NCBI GenBank assembly: GCA_964590435.1
Contig: CAZPWT010000043.1
Span: 1-64,000 of the forward strand
Length of the DNA: 64,000 nt
Direction: 5' to 3'
Source: WSZJ01 sp964590435
GTDB lineage: Bacteria > Planctomycetota > MHYJ01 > WSZJ01
Position numbers and translations under genes: made by a program. How positions within the stretch are numbered: the stretch's first letter is position 1; the number at the start of each line of letters is the position of its first letter. Positions 16,789-25,217 of this stretch are shown piece by piece. A model generated the notes under the pieces. It did no database searches, was not told where the DNA came from, and saw only the letters and a program-made list of their open reading frames with translations.

Positions 16789-17601
16789 ATGCGCCGCCTC
16801 ATCATCAACGCCGACGACCTCGGCGCCGACCCCGCCCGCAACCGCGGCATCTTCGAGGCCGCCCAGCGCGGCGTCGTCACCGACGCGTCGCTTCTCGTCA
16901 ACGCGCAGGGGTTCGACGACGCCGTGAAGGACAAGCGGATCAAGTCGCTGCCGGTGGGGCTGCACCTGAACATCAGCGAAGGGAAGCCCGTGGGCGGGCC
17001 GTACCGGACGCTGACGCAGGGGAACGGCGAGTTCCACACGAAGGACGAGACGTGGCGGCTGGCGCTCGGCGGGCTCCTCGACCCGGCGGAGATCCGGCAG
17101 GAGGCCGACGCGCAGATCGCGAAGATGCGGCGCGCCGGCGTCGAGCCGACTCACCTCGACGGGCACCAGCACCTGCACCTCGTGCCACGGATCGCCGCGG
17201 GGCTCCTCGCGCTCTCGATGCCGCGCCGCGTCCGCATGGTGTTCGAGCACCCCGACGGCACGATCCTCTCCGGCCCGGACAAGGCGCACTTCGTCAACCG
17301 CTGCCGCGAAATGTCCGCGGCGTCGCGGCCGCTGTGGGAGGCCGCCGGCTGGCGCTGGCCCGAACGCCACCTCGGCGCCGGGCTCATCGGCGCGGTGCAC
17401 CCCGGGACCCTTCTCCGCCTCCTCGACCTCTGCGGCGACGGCGTCACCGAGATCCTCGTTCACCCCGGCTATCCGCAGACCGGTTCACTCCCGTTCTCCA
17501 CCGCCGAACGCGAGATCGAGCTCGAGGCCCTTCTCGATCCCCGCATCCGCGAAGGCATCTCCGCGCGCGGTCTCACCCTGTCCAACTGGAGCGCGCTCTA
17601 A
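16789..17601 (+). CDS. ChbG/HpnK (YdjC-like) carbohydrate deacetylase
   Basis: A 270-residue metal-dependent deacetylase of the ChbG/HpnK family, acting on N-acetylated sugars. The NADDLG motif is at residues 7-12, and the metal/catalytic HLDGHQHLH motif is near residue 123, with GLHLNISEG near 63 and ILVHPGY near 223. Family members deacetylate chitobiose or, as HpnK, hopanoid-linked N-acetylglucosamine. The HpnK name is tempting given hpnCDE 13 kb away, but no other hopanoid gene adjoins. It heads an operon with a glycosyltransferase (3-bp gap) and an MFS transporter. Confidence 0.87.
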   Translation: MRRLIINADDLGADPARNRGIFEAAQRGVVTDASLLVNAQGFDDAVKDKRIKSLPVGLHLNISEGKPVGGPYRTLTQGNGEFHTKDETWRLALGGLLDPAEIRQEADAQIAKMRRAGVEPTHLDGHQHLHLVPRIAAGLLALSMPRRVRMVFEHPDGTILSGPDKAHFVNRCREMSAASRPLWEAAGWRWPERHLGAGLIGAVHPGTLLRLLDLCGDGVTEILVHPGYPQTGSLPFSTAEREIELEALLDPRIREGISARGLTLSNWSAL

Positions 17602-17604
17602 CCC

Positions 17605-18633
17605 GTGGACATTGCGCTCGTCGTTCCCTCGTACGCCACGCTTTCCGGCAACGCCGTCTCCGCCCGCCGCGTCCTCAGCGGTATCGTCGCCGCCGGCTCC
17701 CGCGCCAAGGTCCTCGACCTCGACACGCTCGGCCCCTACATCCCCAACGTCCTCGCCGTCTACCAGCCCGACGTCGTCCACGCCTTCCACGCCCGCAAGA
17801 CCGGTTTCCTCGTCCGCGACGCCCGCCCCCTCGTCGTCTCCCTGACCGGCACCGACGTCGGCCGCGACCTCTTCATGCCCGACCGCCGCGAGGAAGTCCT
17901 CGCCGCCTGCCGCGCCGCCCACGCCCTCGTCGTCCACCAGCGCGAAACCGCCGCCCCCCTCCTCGAGGCCGATTCCTCCCTCGCCCCCAAGATCCGCGTC
18001 GTCCCCAAGGGAATGGGGTTGCTCGAGGAAGCGCCGTTCGCGCTTCGCGGGACGTACTCGATCCCGCCCGACAAGCCGCTGTTCCTGATGTCCGGGGGGA
18101 TCCGGCCCGTGAAGGGCCAGTTGCGCGCGATTCACGCGCTGGACGACCTCGGGATCGAGCTCGTGATCGCGGGGCCGCGGCTCGACGAGGAGTACGCGAA
18201 GAAAGTCGTCGAGGCGGCGCGCGAGCGTCCGTGGGTCCGGCTGGTCGAGATCCGGCCGCACGCCCGCATGGCCGGCGCCCTTCGCGACGTCGACGTCGTG
18301 CTGAACACGTCCGAAGTTGAGGGGATGTCGAACGCGATCCTGGAAGCGATGCACTTCGGGCGGCCGGTGCTCGCCTCGGACATTCCGGGGAATCGCGGGC
18401 TCGTGGAGTCCGGCGTGACCGGCTTCCTGTTCCGCACCGACGCCGAACTGCGCGAGTCGGCCCGCCGGCTTGCTTCGGACGCCGCGCTCCGCGCTTCCCT
18501 CGGCGCCGCCGGCGCGGCCCGAGCCCGCGCCGCCCACTCCGCCGAGGCCGAGATGAAGGCGCTGATGGAGGTCTACCGCGAGGCCGCGGCGACGATGGCG
18601 GGCGTGGTGCGTCCCCCGGTCGTGCTTCCTTGA
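17605..18633 (+). CDS. glycosyltransferase family 4
   Basis: A 342-residue GT-B glycosyltransferase. The N-terminal Rossmann half begins VPSYATLSGNAVSARRVL. The C-terminal half has MSGGIRPVKGQ near residue 160 and the GT4 donor-binding region with the EGMSNAILEAMHFGRPVLAS motif, which includes the EX7E pair, near residue 235. It probably uses a nucleotide sugar to build an envelope glycan or glycolipid with the neighbouring deacetylase. It starts with GTG 17605, 3 bp after the deacetylase stop. Confidence 0.88.
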   Translation: MDIALVVPSYATLSGNAVSARRVLSGIVAAGSRAKVLDLDTLGPYIPNVLAVYQPDVVHAFHARKTGFLVRDARPLVVSLTGTDVGRDLFMPDRREEVLAACRAAHALVVHQRETAAPLLEADSSLAPKIRVVPKGMGLLEEAPFALRGTYSIPPDKPLFLMSGGIRPVKGQLRAIHALDDLGIELVIAGPRLDEEYAKKVVEAARERPWVRLVEIRPHARMAGALRDVDVVLNTSEVEGMSNAILEAMHFGRPVLASDIPGNRGLVESGVTGFLFRTDAELRESARRLASDAALRASLGAAGAARARAAHSAEAEMKALMEVYREAAATMAGVVRPPVVLP

Positions 18634-18643
18634 CCGTCACGGG

Positions 18644-19846
18644 ATGAAGCGCAACTTCCTGCTGCTGTGGCTGGGGCAGTTCGTGTCGCAGGCGGGGGAC
18701 GCGCTGCTGGCGGCGGTCCTGGTGTTCCTGACGATCTCGATCAGCCCCGAGGGAACCGGCGGCTCGCGCGCCGGGATCGTCCGGTTCGCCGCGACGCTGC
18801 CGTTCCTGATTTTCAGCCCGCTCTCCGGCGTCATCGCGGACCGCTTCGATCGCCGGTGGCTCATGATCGTCACGGACGTCGCTCGCGCCGCGCTGCTGCT
18901 CGCCATCCCCGTCCTGTGGCACTACGGCCACATGTCCTGGCTCGTCCTCGCGGCGATCGCGTTCCTGGTCTCCACGTTCTCCAGCGCGTTCGCCCCCGCG
19001 ATGTCCGCGCTCATCACCGACCTCGCCGAGGGGGTCGCCCTCGTCCGCGCGAACGCCCTTCTCCAGACCTCCACCCAGCTCGCGATGATCGCCGGCATGC
19101 TCGTCGCCGCGGCGGCGCTGGGGATCGCGGGGGCGGGGAAGGGGACAGACCCGGGGACGATGGTGGCGCTGATCGGCGCGGACGGTGCGACGTTCCTGTT
19201 TTCGGCGGCGTGCCTGCTGCTCGTCCGGCCGGCGCGGCGCGAACGCGTCACGCTTGCCGGCGGCTCGGGGCTCGCCGTGGCCCTGCGCTCCCCGCTTTTC
19301 CGCGCGCTCCTGTTCCTCACCGCCGTCGACAACTTCTTCATCATGGGCCCCGCGCTGGTGGGAAGCGCGCTTCTGCTGAAGACGACGTACGGGATGGGGG
19401 CGATGGAGCTGGCGATCTTCGAGGCGTGCCTGGCGGCGGGGTGGTTCGCGGGGAGCCTGTGGTTCGTGAGGCGCGCGACGTTCGCGGTGCCGAAGGGGAA
19501 GCTGCTGCTGATCGGGATGTTCCTCGACGGGGTGACGTACATCCCGTTCTTCTGGATCCGGTCGTTCCCGCTGCTGTGCCTGGCGGTGTTCGTGCACGGG
19601 CTGTCGATCCCGATGATCACGGTGCCGCGGACAGCGCTGGTGCAGGAGCGGATCCCGGTGGAGATGCAGGGGCAGGCGTTCTCGCTCGTGCAGCTCACGG
19701 TGATCGGGTTCACGTCGCTGTCGGTGCTGGCCACCGGCTGGGCGGGGGACCGGTTCGGCGCGCCGGCGCTGTTCCTGGGCGCCGGGATCGGGGCGATGGT
19801 GGGGCTCGCGGGGGTCTTTTCGAGGGAACTGCGGCAGGCGCGCTGA
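18644..19846 (+). CDS. MFS transporter
   Basis: A 400-residue integral membrane protein with about 11-12 hydrophobic segments. The MFS motif-A region GVIADRFDRRWLM is in the loop after helix 2, near residue 62. The halves resemble the MFS_3 (enterobactin-exporter-like) group, so export is likely, but the substrate is unknown. It follows the glycosyltransferase by 10 bp and is probably in the same transcript, which suggests export of a sugar-containing product. Confidence 0.82.
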   Translation: MKRNFLLLWLGQFVSQAGDALLAAVLVFLTISISPEGTGGSRAGIVRFAATLPFLIFSPLSGVIADRFDRRWLMIVTDVARAALLLAIPVLWHYGHMSWLVLAAIAFLVSTFSSAFAPAMSALITDLAEGVALVRANALLQTSTQLAMIAGMLVAAAALGIAGAGKGTDPGTMVALIGADGATFLFSAACLLLVRPARRERVTLAGGSGLAVALRSPLFRALLFLTAVDNFFIMGPALVGSALLLKTTYGMGAMELAIFEACLAAGWFAGSLWFVRRATFAVPKGKLLLIGMFLDGVTYIPFFWIRSFPLLCLAVFVHGLSIPMITVPRTALVQERIPVEMQGQAFSLVQLTVIGFTSLSVLATGWAGDRFGAPALFLGAGIGAMVGLAGVFSRELRQAR

Positions 19847-19874
19847 ACGGCATCACTATTCTCAACGGGTCGCC

Positions 19875-19902
19875 TTGACATACACGCTGTATGTGATATA
19901 GT
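19875..19902 (+). promoter_or_regulatory. strong sigma-70 promoter of recQ-like gene
   Basis: Perfect consensus TTGACA at 19875-19880, a 16-bp spacer, then TATAGT at 19897-19902. This is the best promoter in the window. The predicted +1 falls at or next to the ATG at 19909, so the mRNA should be leaderless. Confidence 0.75.
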
Positions 19903-19914
19903 CCATGTATGGAC
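19878..19914. promoter_or_regulatory. two adjacent palindromes, candidate operators
   Basis: ACATAC-N5-GTATGT (19878-19894) overlaps the end of the -35 and fills the spacer of the recQ promoter. GTCCAT-N2-ATGGAC (19901-19914) spans the end of the -10, +1 and the start codon. Both arms match perfectly. A dimeric repressor bound here would block polymerase. Confidence 0.5.
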
Positions 19915-21840
19915 CTGAAAGCCGACCTCGCCCGCCTGTTCGGGCACGACCGCTTCCTCCCCGGCCAGAAGCCCCTCGTCGAGGCCCTGCTCGCCGGGCG
20001 CGACGCCATCGGCATCCTGCCGACCGGCGGGGGCAAATCCCTCTGCTACCAGATGCCGGCCCTCCTCGGCACCGGCCTCACCGTCGTCGTCTCCCCTCTC
20101 ATCGCCCTGATGAAGGACCAGGTCGACGGCCTCCGGCGGCGCGGGATCGCCGGCGCGGCGGAAATCCACTCGCACCTCCCCCCGGGCGAGGGAGCCCGGC
20201 GGATGCGGGAAGCGGCCGCCGGGCGCATCCGGCTGCTGTACCTGTCGCCGGAGAGGCTCGCCGCGCCGGGAACCGTGGCGGCGCTCCGAAGGGCCGGCGT
20301 CGCGCGCTTCGTCGTGGACGAAGCGCATTGCATCTCGCACTGGGGGCACGATTTCCGCCCCGACTACCTCGCGCTGGCCGCCCACGCAGGGGAACTGGGC
20401 GCCGGCGCGACCCTGGCGCTCACCGCGACCGCGACGCCCCGGGTCCGCGCCGAAATCGCCGAGCGCCTGGGCCTGCGATCGCCTTGCCTGATCGTCAACC
20501 CGTTCGACCGGCCGAATCTCTTCCTGGGCGCCCGGGAAGTCCGGGAGGAAGAGAAGGTCCGCTCGGCGGCGCGGGTGCTGGGGCCGGAGGGGGCGGCGAT
20601 CGTCTACGTGGGGCGGAAGAAGGACACGGTCGAAGTCGCGCGCCAGCTTTCGGCGCTCGGGATCCCGTCCGTCCCGTATCACGGCGGCATGGACCGCGGC
20701 GACCGCTCCCGGAACCAGGACGCCTGGATCCGCGGGAAGGCCCGCGTCGTCGTCGGCACCGTCGCGTTCGGCATGGGGATCGACAAGCCCGACGTCCGCG
20801 CGGTCGTCCATCTCCATCTCCCCGGCTCGCTCGAGGCCTACTACCAGGAAATCGGCCGTGCCGGGCGCGACGGCGCCCCGGCCCGGTGCTGGCTTCTCCA
20901 CAGCCGCACCGATTCGTCCCTGCACCGCTGGTTCATCGAGCGGCGTTACCCCTCCGAGGCCGAAATCCGCATCGTGCACGGCCGGATCGAGCGCGGCGAA
21001 GGCGCTCCCTCGAACGAAGAAGCCGGCGCCGAGAAATGGCCGTGCGCCCGGGCGTGGCTCATGGAGCGCGGCTTCGTCAGCGCCGACGGCCGCACGTCGC
21101 CGCTTCCCGACACCCTCGACCTCGCGCTTCTCGCCGAGCGCAAGGCCGCGGACCTCGCCCGGCTGGCCGCCGTGGAGGACTGGGCCGAGGGGGCGCGCTG
21201 CCGCCGCGGGGCGCTTCTGCGGTACTTTGGCGAGCGCCCTCCCGTCGACCTGGACTGCCGGAACTGCGACGCCTGCAAGCGCGACGGCGCCGACCACGCC
21301 CAGGCCCGCGAGCTCGGCGTCTACGCCGGCAGGCGCGACCCCGACGACGAAGCCGTGCGCGCCGCCGTCATCGCCGCCGTCGAGGACCTCGGGCCGCGCG
21401 GGATCTCACGCAGCGTCCTCGACCAGATCCTCGCCGGCCGCGCCAAACCCGCCGCCCGCCAGGGCCTCCATCGCCGGCCTCACCTCGGCGCCCTCGAGGG
21501 CCTCCCCCCGCGCCGCCTCGCCGAAACCAAGAAGGCCCTCGTCGAGGAAGCCGTCGTCGACGCCATCCCCGGCCCGCGCTCCGCCTACGTCCCCGCAGGC
21601 CCCCGCCCCGTCGTCCCCCACGCCGAAGCCCTCCCCATCCTCCTCCTCGTCGCTTCAAACCCCGCCCGCCTCACCCGCACCGCCGCCGCCCGCCGGCTCG
21701 GCGGAAGCGCTTCCGCGTGGAGCGAACGGATGGAGCTGCTGGCGCGGGCGGGGTACCTGGATGCGGACGGGGAAGCGCGGCTGGTGCTGACGCCGAAGGG
21801 GATGGAGGCGGTGGAGCTGTCGGAGCGGCGCGCCGTGTGA
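19909..21840 (+). CDS. recQ: RecQ-family ATP-dependent DNA helicase
   Basis: A 643-residue superfamily 2 3'-5' helicase. Walker A PTGGGKS is near residue 40, DEAHCISHWGHDFRPDY near 140, and motif VI (QEIGRAGRDG) near 312. The zinc-binding RQC region has the Cys set CRRGALLRYFGE and CRNCDAC near residue 430. The C-terminal 170 residues are low-complexity and Pro/Ala/Arg-rich, with a winged-helix-like end instead of a clear HRDC domain. It probably unwinds recombination intermediates. The leaderless promoter with palindromes suggests regulated expression, perhaps by DNA damage. It abuts the convergent pseudopilin gene. Confidence 0.9.
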   Translation: MDLKADLARLFGHDRFLPGQKPLVEALLAGRDAIGILPTGGGKSLCYQMPALLGTGLTVVVSPLIALMKDQVDGLRRRGIAGAAEIHSHLPPGEGARRMREAAAGRIRLLYLSPERLAAPGTVAALRRAGVARFVVDEAHCISHWGHDFRPDYLALAAHAGELGAGATLALTATATPRVRAEIAERLGLRSPCLIVNPFDRPNLFLGAREVREEEKVRSAARVLGPEGAAIVYVGRKKDTVEVARQLSALGIPSVPYHGGMDRGDRSRNQDAWIRGKARVVVGTVAFGMGIDKPDVRAVVHLHLPGSLEAYYQEIGRAGRDGAPARCWLLHSRTDSSLHRWFIERRYPSEAEIRIVHGRIERGEGAPSNEEAGAEKWPCARAWLMERGFVSADGRTSPLPDTLDLALLAERKAADLARLAAVEDWAEGARCRRGALLRYFGERPPVDLDCRNCDACKRDGADHAQARELGVYAGRRDPDDEAVRAAVIAAVEDLGPRGISRSVLDQILAGRAKPAARQGLHRRPHLGALEGLPPRRLAETKKALVEEAVVDAIPGPRSAYVPAGPRPVVPHAEALPILLLVASNPARLTRTAAARRLGGSASAWSERMELLARAGYLDADGEARLVLTPKGMEAVELSERRAV

Positions 21841-22545
21841 TTACTGGACGGACTTCCAGGCCTTGTCCTCGGGGACGTTGAGGACCTGCGAGCCGGGGGC
21901 GCCGGGCCAGGTGAGCTGGCCGCCGGTGGCGTTCGGGAGGAGGGTGGCGCCGGCGGGGGCGGGGCCGCCCGGGCCGGGGCCTTCGAGGTCGCGCGCCCAG
22001 ATGGCGCCGGACTCGAGGAGGATGAAAACAAAGTGGCCGGTGGCTTCGGGCGTGGCGGGCCAGGCGGTGAAGCCGAAGCGCAGGGGATTGGTCGGGCCGC
22101 CGGCCTGGTAGGGCTGGGCGGGGTCGGCGTAATCCGAGGTCATGGCGCGGAAGAAATACCCGGCGTGCGGGACGGCCGCGCCGGAAACGAGCGGGGGATT
22201 GATGCGGGGCGTCGACGAAGCGGGCGTTTCGTTGGCGGGGGCGCCGTCGGCGCGGGCGAGGTCGGCGGATATGAGCTCCCAGCTGTGCCCGTCCTTCTTC
22301 GCGACGCGGTGGAAACCCGACCAGTCTCCGGTCCAGAAATCCGCCTCGCCGTTCCCGTCGCCGTCGTTCTGGCGCCACGCCGTCTCCGTCACGGCGACGG
22401 TGCGAAGCGCCGCGACCGCCTGTGCTTCGTTCGAGGCGAGCCGCGCGCGGGACAGGCTGGTGAGCGCGATGCTGCCGAGGAGGATCAGGATCCCCATGAC
22501 GATCAGGAGCTCGATGAGCGTGAACCCATGGGCCGGGCGGCGCAT
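21841..22545 (-). CDS. type II secretion/type IV pilus pseudopilin-like protein
   Basis: A 234-residue protein with a class III prepilin leader: RRPAHGFTLIELLIVMG, cleaved after the Gly by prepilin peptidase with Glu at +5 of the mature protein. A hydrophobic helix follows to about residue 33. The globular part is rich in Gly/Pro and has no Cys. Such pilin-like proteins are common in Planctomycetes-type genomes and may form pseudopili or surface fibres. TACAAT ends 6 nt before the ATG. It is convergent with recQ, with no base between the two stop codons. Confidence 0.82.
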   Translation of the reverse strand: MRRPAHGFTLIELLIVMGILILLGSIALTSLSRARLASNEAQAVAALRTVAVTETAWRQNDGDGNGEADFWTGDWSGFHRVAKKDGHSWELISADLARADGAPANETPASSTPRINPPLVSGAAVPHAGYFFRAMTSDYADPAQPYQAGGPTNPLRFGFTAWPATPEATGHFVFILLESGAIWARDLEGPGPGGPAPAGATLLPNATGGQLTWPGAPGSQVLNVPEDKAWKSVQ

Positions 22546-22551
22546 CGCCGC

Positions 22552-22557
22552 ATTGTA
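22552..22557 (-). promoter_or_regulatory. candidate -10 of pseudopilin gene
   Basis: TACAAT on the minus strand, with 6 nt to ATG 22545. Confidence 0.4.
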
Positions 22558-22571
22558 CAGGGCGCGCTCGC

Positions 22572-24104
22572 TTATCGGCGGTTCACGAACGTCACCCGCC
22601 CCGGCTCCGGCGGCGGCACGATCGCGCCGCCCTCGAAGCGCTTCAGGATCGCGGCCTGGAGCGTGGACTCGAGGACCTTGTGTTCGCGCGGCTCGCCGCC
22701 CGGCGCGAGGATCTTCCGGCCGGCGGAGTCGCCGGCGAGTCGATTGGCGGCGAATCGCGTGGTGGCGACGGAGTAGGACTTTGCGGGATCGAACGGCTCG
22801 CCGCCGATCTTGAGCCCGAGGATGCGCTCGCCGGCGGGTTTCTTCGCGTCGACGGAGAATTCGACCCCCGAGACGGGGTAGTCGAGTTTTCCGTCGCGGA
22901 AGGCGCCGTCGAAGAGCGCGCGGATTTCGGCGCCGGTGAGCGTGTAGAGGACGAGGGAGTCCTCGAACGGGGCGGCCATGTAGAGGTCGCGGCGCGTCAC
23001 GGGGCCGCCGGGGAGGTCGTTGCGGATGCCGCCGCTGTTGATGAAGGCGACGTCGGCGTTGGCGGTGATGCGGATGCCGTCGGCGACGAGCAGGCCGAGC
23101 GGGCTCGCCTGGCCGCGGCCGATGAACGCCGCGGTCGCCCCGGCCGGCTTGTCGAGCTCGGCGCGCGTGTACTTTTTCACCAGCTCGGCGGCCGCGGGCT
23201 CGTCCTTGATGCTCGCGTCGATCGTGATCAGCCGCGCCTCGCGCGAGGTGACCTTCCGCGTCTCGGTGTCGTATTTCAGGTCGACACGCCCCAGCCACGC
23301 CCCGTCGCAGCCGGCCTGCACGATCAGCGTCCCGTTCTTCTCGAACCCCTTCGGAAAATCGCGGTGGTCGTGTCCGCCGACGATCAGGTCGAACCCCGGC
23401 GCCTTCTCCGCCAGCCGCGCGTCGGACTGGCTCCCGAGGTGCGTCAGCGCGATCACCAGGTCCGCCTCACCCCGCGCTCGCTTCATGTAAAACGCCCCCT
23501 GCGGCCCGTAGTCCGGCCCGAAGTCGAGATCCTTCACGTGCTCCGGGAGATTCATGTCCGGCGTCCCCGCCGTCGTGAAGCCCACGACCGCGACTCTCAG
23601 GTCCCCGGCCTTGATCACCACGTACGCCTTCGCGTACTCGACGATCGCCGCCGTCGTCGCTTTCGGGTCGACGCGCGTCACCGTGCAGCTCACGAATGGG
23701 AACTTCGCCATCCCCGCCAGCGCCGCCAGGTTCCGGTCGCCATAAGCCCAGTCGTGATTCCCCAGAGCCATCGCGTCGTACTTCTCGAGATTCATCCACG
23801 CGATGACCGCTTCCCCCTTCGTCTCGTTCCCCTCGGGCGTTCCATGGAAGCAGTCGCCCGCGTCGACGAGCACCACGGCCCTTCCTTCCTTCGCCGCGGA
23901 CTCCCGCTCCGCCGCGATCACCGTCGCCAGCCGCGCCACGCCGCCCCGGTCGGGCTTGCGAGCGCCCGAGGTTTCGAAATCGGACTGGGGGAGAAGCGCC
24001 CCGTGCAGGTCGTTGGTGTGCAGGACCGTGATGGTGCGGGTTTCCGCCGCCGCCGCGAGGGCGAGGAGGAGGAACAGGGAAGCGGCGCGGAGGATGCGGG
24101 GCAT
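22572..24104 (-). CDS. secreted 5'-nucleotidase / UshA-like metallophosphoesterase
   Basis: A 510-residue two-domain enzyme that hydrolyses nucleotides in the periplasm. A signal peptide (residues 1-20, LLLALAAAAE) precedes the metallophosphatase domain: HTNDLHG near residue 29, DAGDCFHGTPEG near 79, GNHDWAYGD near 116 and GGHDHRDF near 232. The C-terminal nucleotidase domain (from about 330) has the NSGGIRNDLPGGPVT stretch and a substrate-binding Phe region. ATG 24104 is chosen because TAGACT lies 10 nt upstream and a signal peptide begins there; an upstream in-frame ATG at 24179 is rejected. Confidence 0.9.
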   Translation of the reverse strand: MPRILRAASLFLLLALAAAAETRTITVLHTNDLHGALLPQSDFETSGARKPDRGGVARLATVIAAERESAAKEGRAVVLVDAGDCFHGTPEGNETKGEAVIAWMNLEKYDAMALGNHDWAYGDRNLAALAGMAKFPFVSCTVTRVDPKATTAAIVEYAKAYVVIKAGDLRVAVVGFTTAGTPDMNLPEHVKDLDFGPDYGPQGAFYMKRARGEADLVIALTHLGSQSDARLAEKAPGFDLIVGGHDHRDFPKGFEKNGTLIVQAGCDGAWLGRVDLKYDTETRKVTSREARLITIDASIKDEPAAAELVKKYTRAELDKPAGATAAFIGRGQASPLGLLVADGIRITANADVAFINSGGIRNDLPGGPVTRRDLYMAAPFEDSLVLYTLTGAEIRALFDGAFRDGKLDYPVSGVEFSVDAKKPAGERILGLKIGGEPFDPAKSYSVATTRFAANRLAGDSAGRKILAPGGEPREHKVLESTLQAAILKRFEGGAIVPPPEPGRVTFVNRR

Positions 24105-24114
24105 GGAGGGGCAC

Positions 24115-24120
24115 AGTCTA
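24115..24120 (-). promoter_or_regulatory. candidate -10 of 5'-nucleotidase gene
   Basis: TAGACT on the minus strand, with 10 nt to ATG 24104. Confidence 0.4.
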
Positions 24121-24231
24121 ACGCGAATCCGCGCGAAATCGGGAACGGGGAGGAACCGGCGGGGCGAGGAATCGTCCAATCGTCCGGAGGTCTGTTACGA
24201 TTCCGCCGGTTCCCAACGGAGGCCGTCCACG

Positions 24232-25146
24232 ATGGGCCGTCTGCTCGCCTGCGTCGCAATCGTCCTCGCCGCCGCGATTCCGGTTCGCGCCGAAGGAACC
24301 GTCGAGGAGAAATTCCGGGCGATCCTCGCGAAGTTCTCGGACGACTCCTGGACGGTGCGGGAGCAGGCGGAGCAGGACATGATCGCGCTCGGGCCCGACG
24401 CGCGCGACCTGATCCAGAAGGAACTCGACGCGACGAAGGACGCGGAAATCCGGATGCGGCTGCGCAACGCGCTGGCCGAGATCGGGAAGCCGCGCTGGGC
24501 CACGGGGGTCAAAGCGGCGATGGAGCAGGCCGTGCGTTCGGGGCGCCCGATCTTTCTCGTGTGCGCCGACGGCCCGCTCGACCAGGCCCACAGCCGGGCG
24601 GGGGAGGCCCTCCGCCGCGAGCTGGCCTCGCCCGAACTCGCCAACGAGCTCAATGCCCGTTTTGTGCTCGTCTGGTGGAATTCCGGCGTCGACGGCGCCC
24701 CCGACGACCGCGACCCGAAGGCCGAGCCGTCGCCGGAAGGCGACACCGGTCCCACCGGCGCCATCGGCATCTACATCTGCACCGCCAAGGGCGTCGTCCG
24801 CCATTTCCTTCCTGGCTGGTGGCCCGCCGCGACGATCCGCGAGGACATCGACCGCATCAAGTCCGTGTTCGCCGCGCCGGATGCCGGTGAAGCGATCAAG
24901 GCACGGACGTCGCTGGCGCGGCTGATCGAGGCCGCTGCGGAGAAGAAGGCCGCCGACAACCCGGAGGAGATGGCGAAACCGGCCGCCACCTCCGAGATCC
25001 GCCGCGACGTCGAGCGCCAGCGCCGGGTCGCCGCCGCGTACGCCGCCGGCAGCGAAGTCGTGGGTGAACGGAACGTCGACGAGTTCCTCAAGCTCCGTCT
25101 CAAGGAGCTCCTGCTGCGCTGGAACGACGCCCAGCGCGAGCGATAA
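24232..25146 (+). CDS. secreted protein with HEAT-like N-terminus and thioredoxin-like middle
   Basis: A 304-residue protein with a signal peptide (residues 1-20, ending VRAEG). Residues 20-90 look like one or two HEAT/Arm-type helical repeats (DSWTVREQAEQDMIALGPDARDLI, a pattern common in PBS-lyase-like repeats). Residues about 100-210 resemble a thioredoxin-fold strand order (GRPIFLVCADG, ARFVLVWWN, GIYICTAKG) but lack a CxxC. The C-terminal helix is Lys/Arg-rich. I do not recognise a named family. A TACGAT hexamer lies about 30 nt before the start. Confidence 0.6.
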   Translation: MGRLLACVAIVLAAAIPVRAEGTVEEKFRAILAKFSDDSWTVREQAEQDMIALGPDARDLIQKELDATKDAEIRMRLRNALAEIGKPRWATGVKAAMEQAVRSGRPIFLVCADGPLDQAHSRAGEALRRELASPELANELNARFVLVWWNSGVDGAPDDRDPKAEPSPEGDTGPTGAIGIYICTAKGVVRHFLPGWWPAATIREDIDRIKSVFAAPDAGEAIKARTSLARLIEAAAEKKAADNPEEMAKPAATSEIRRDVERQRRVAAAYAAGSEVVGERNVDEFLKLRLKELLLRWNDAQRER

Positions 25147-25160
25147 CCCCCTGCCCGCCC

Positions 25161-25188
25161 TTGACTTCCGATAGGTCCCGCGTACGAT
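25161..25188 (+). promoter_or_regulatory. sigma-70 promoter for nucleotide-sugar genes
   Basis: TTGACT, 16 bp, TACGAT. The predicted start leaves a leader of about 20 nt before ATG 25218. Confidence 0.5.
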
Positions 25189-25217
25189 TCGCCCTCCTCC
25201 CGCGGAGCCCCACACGG

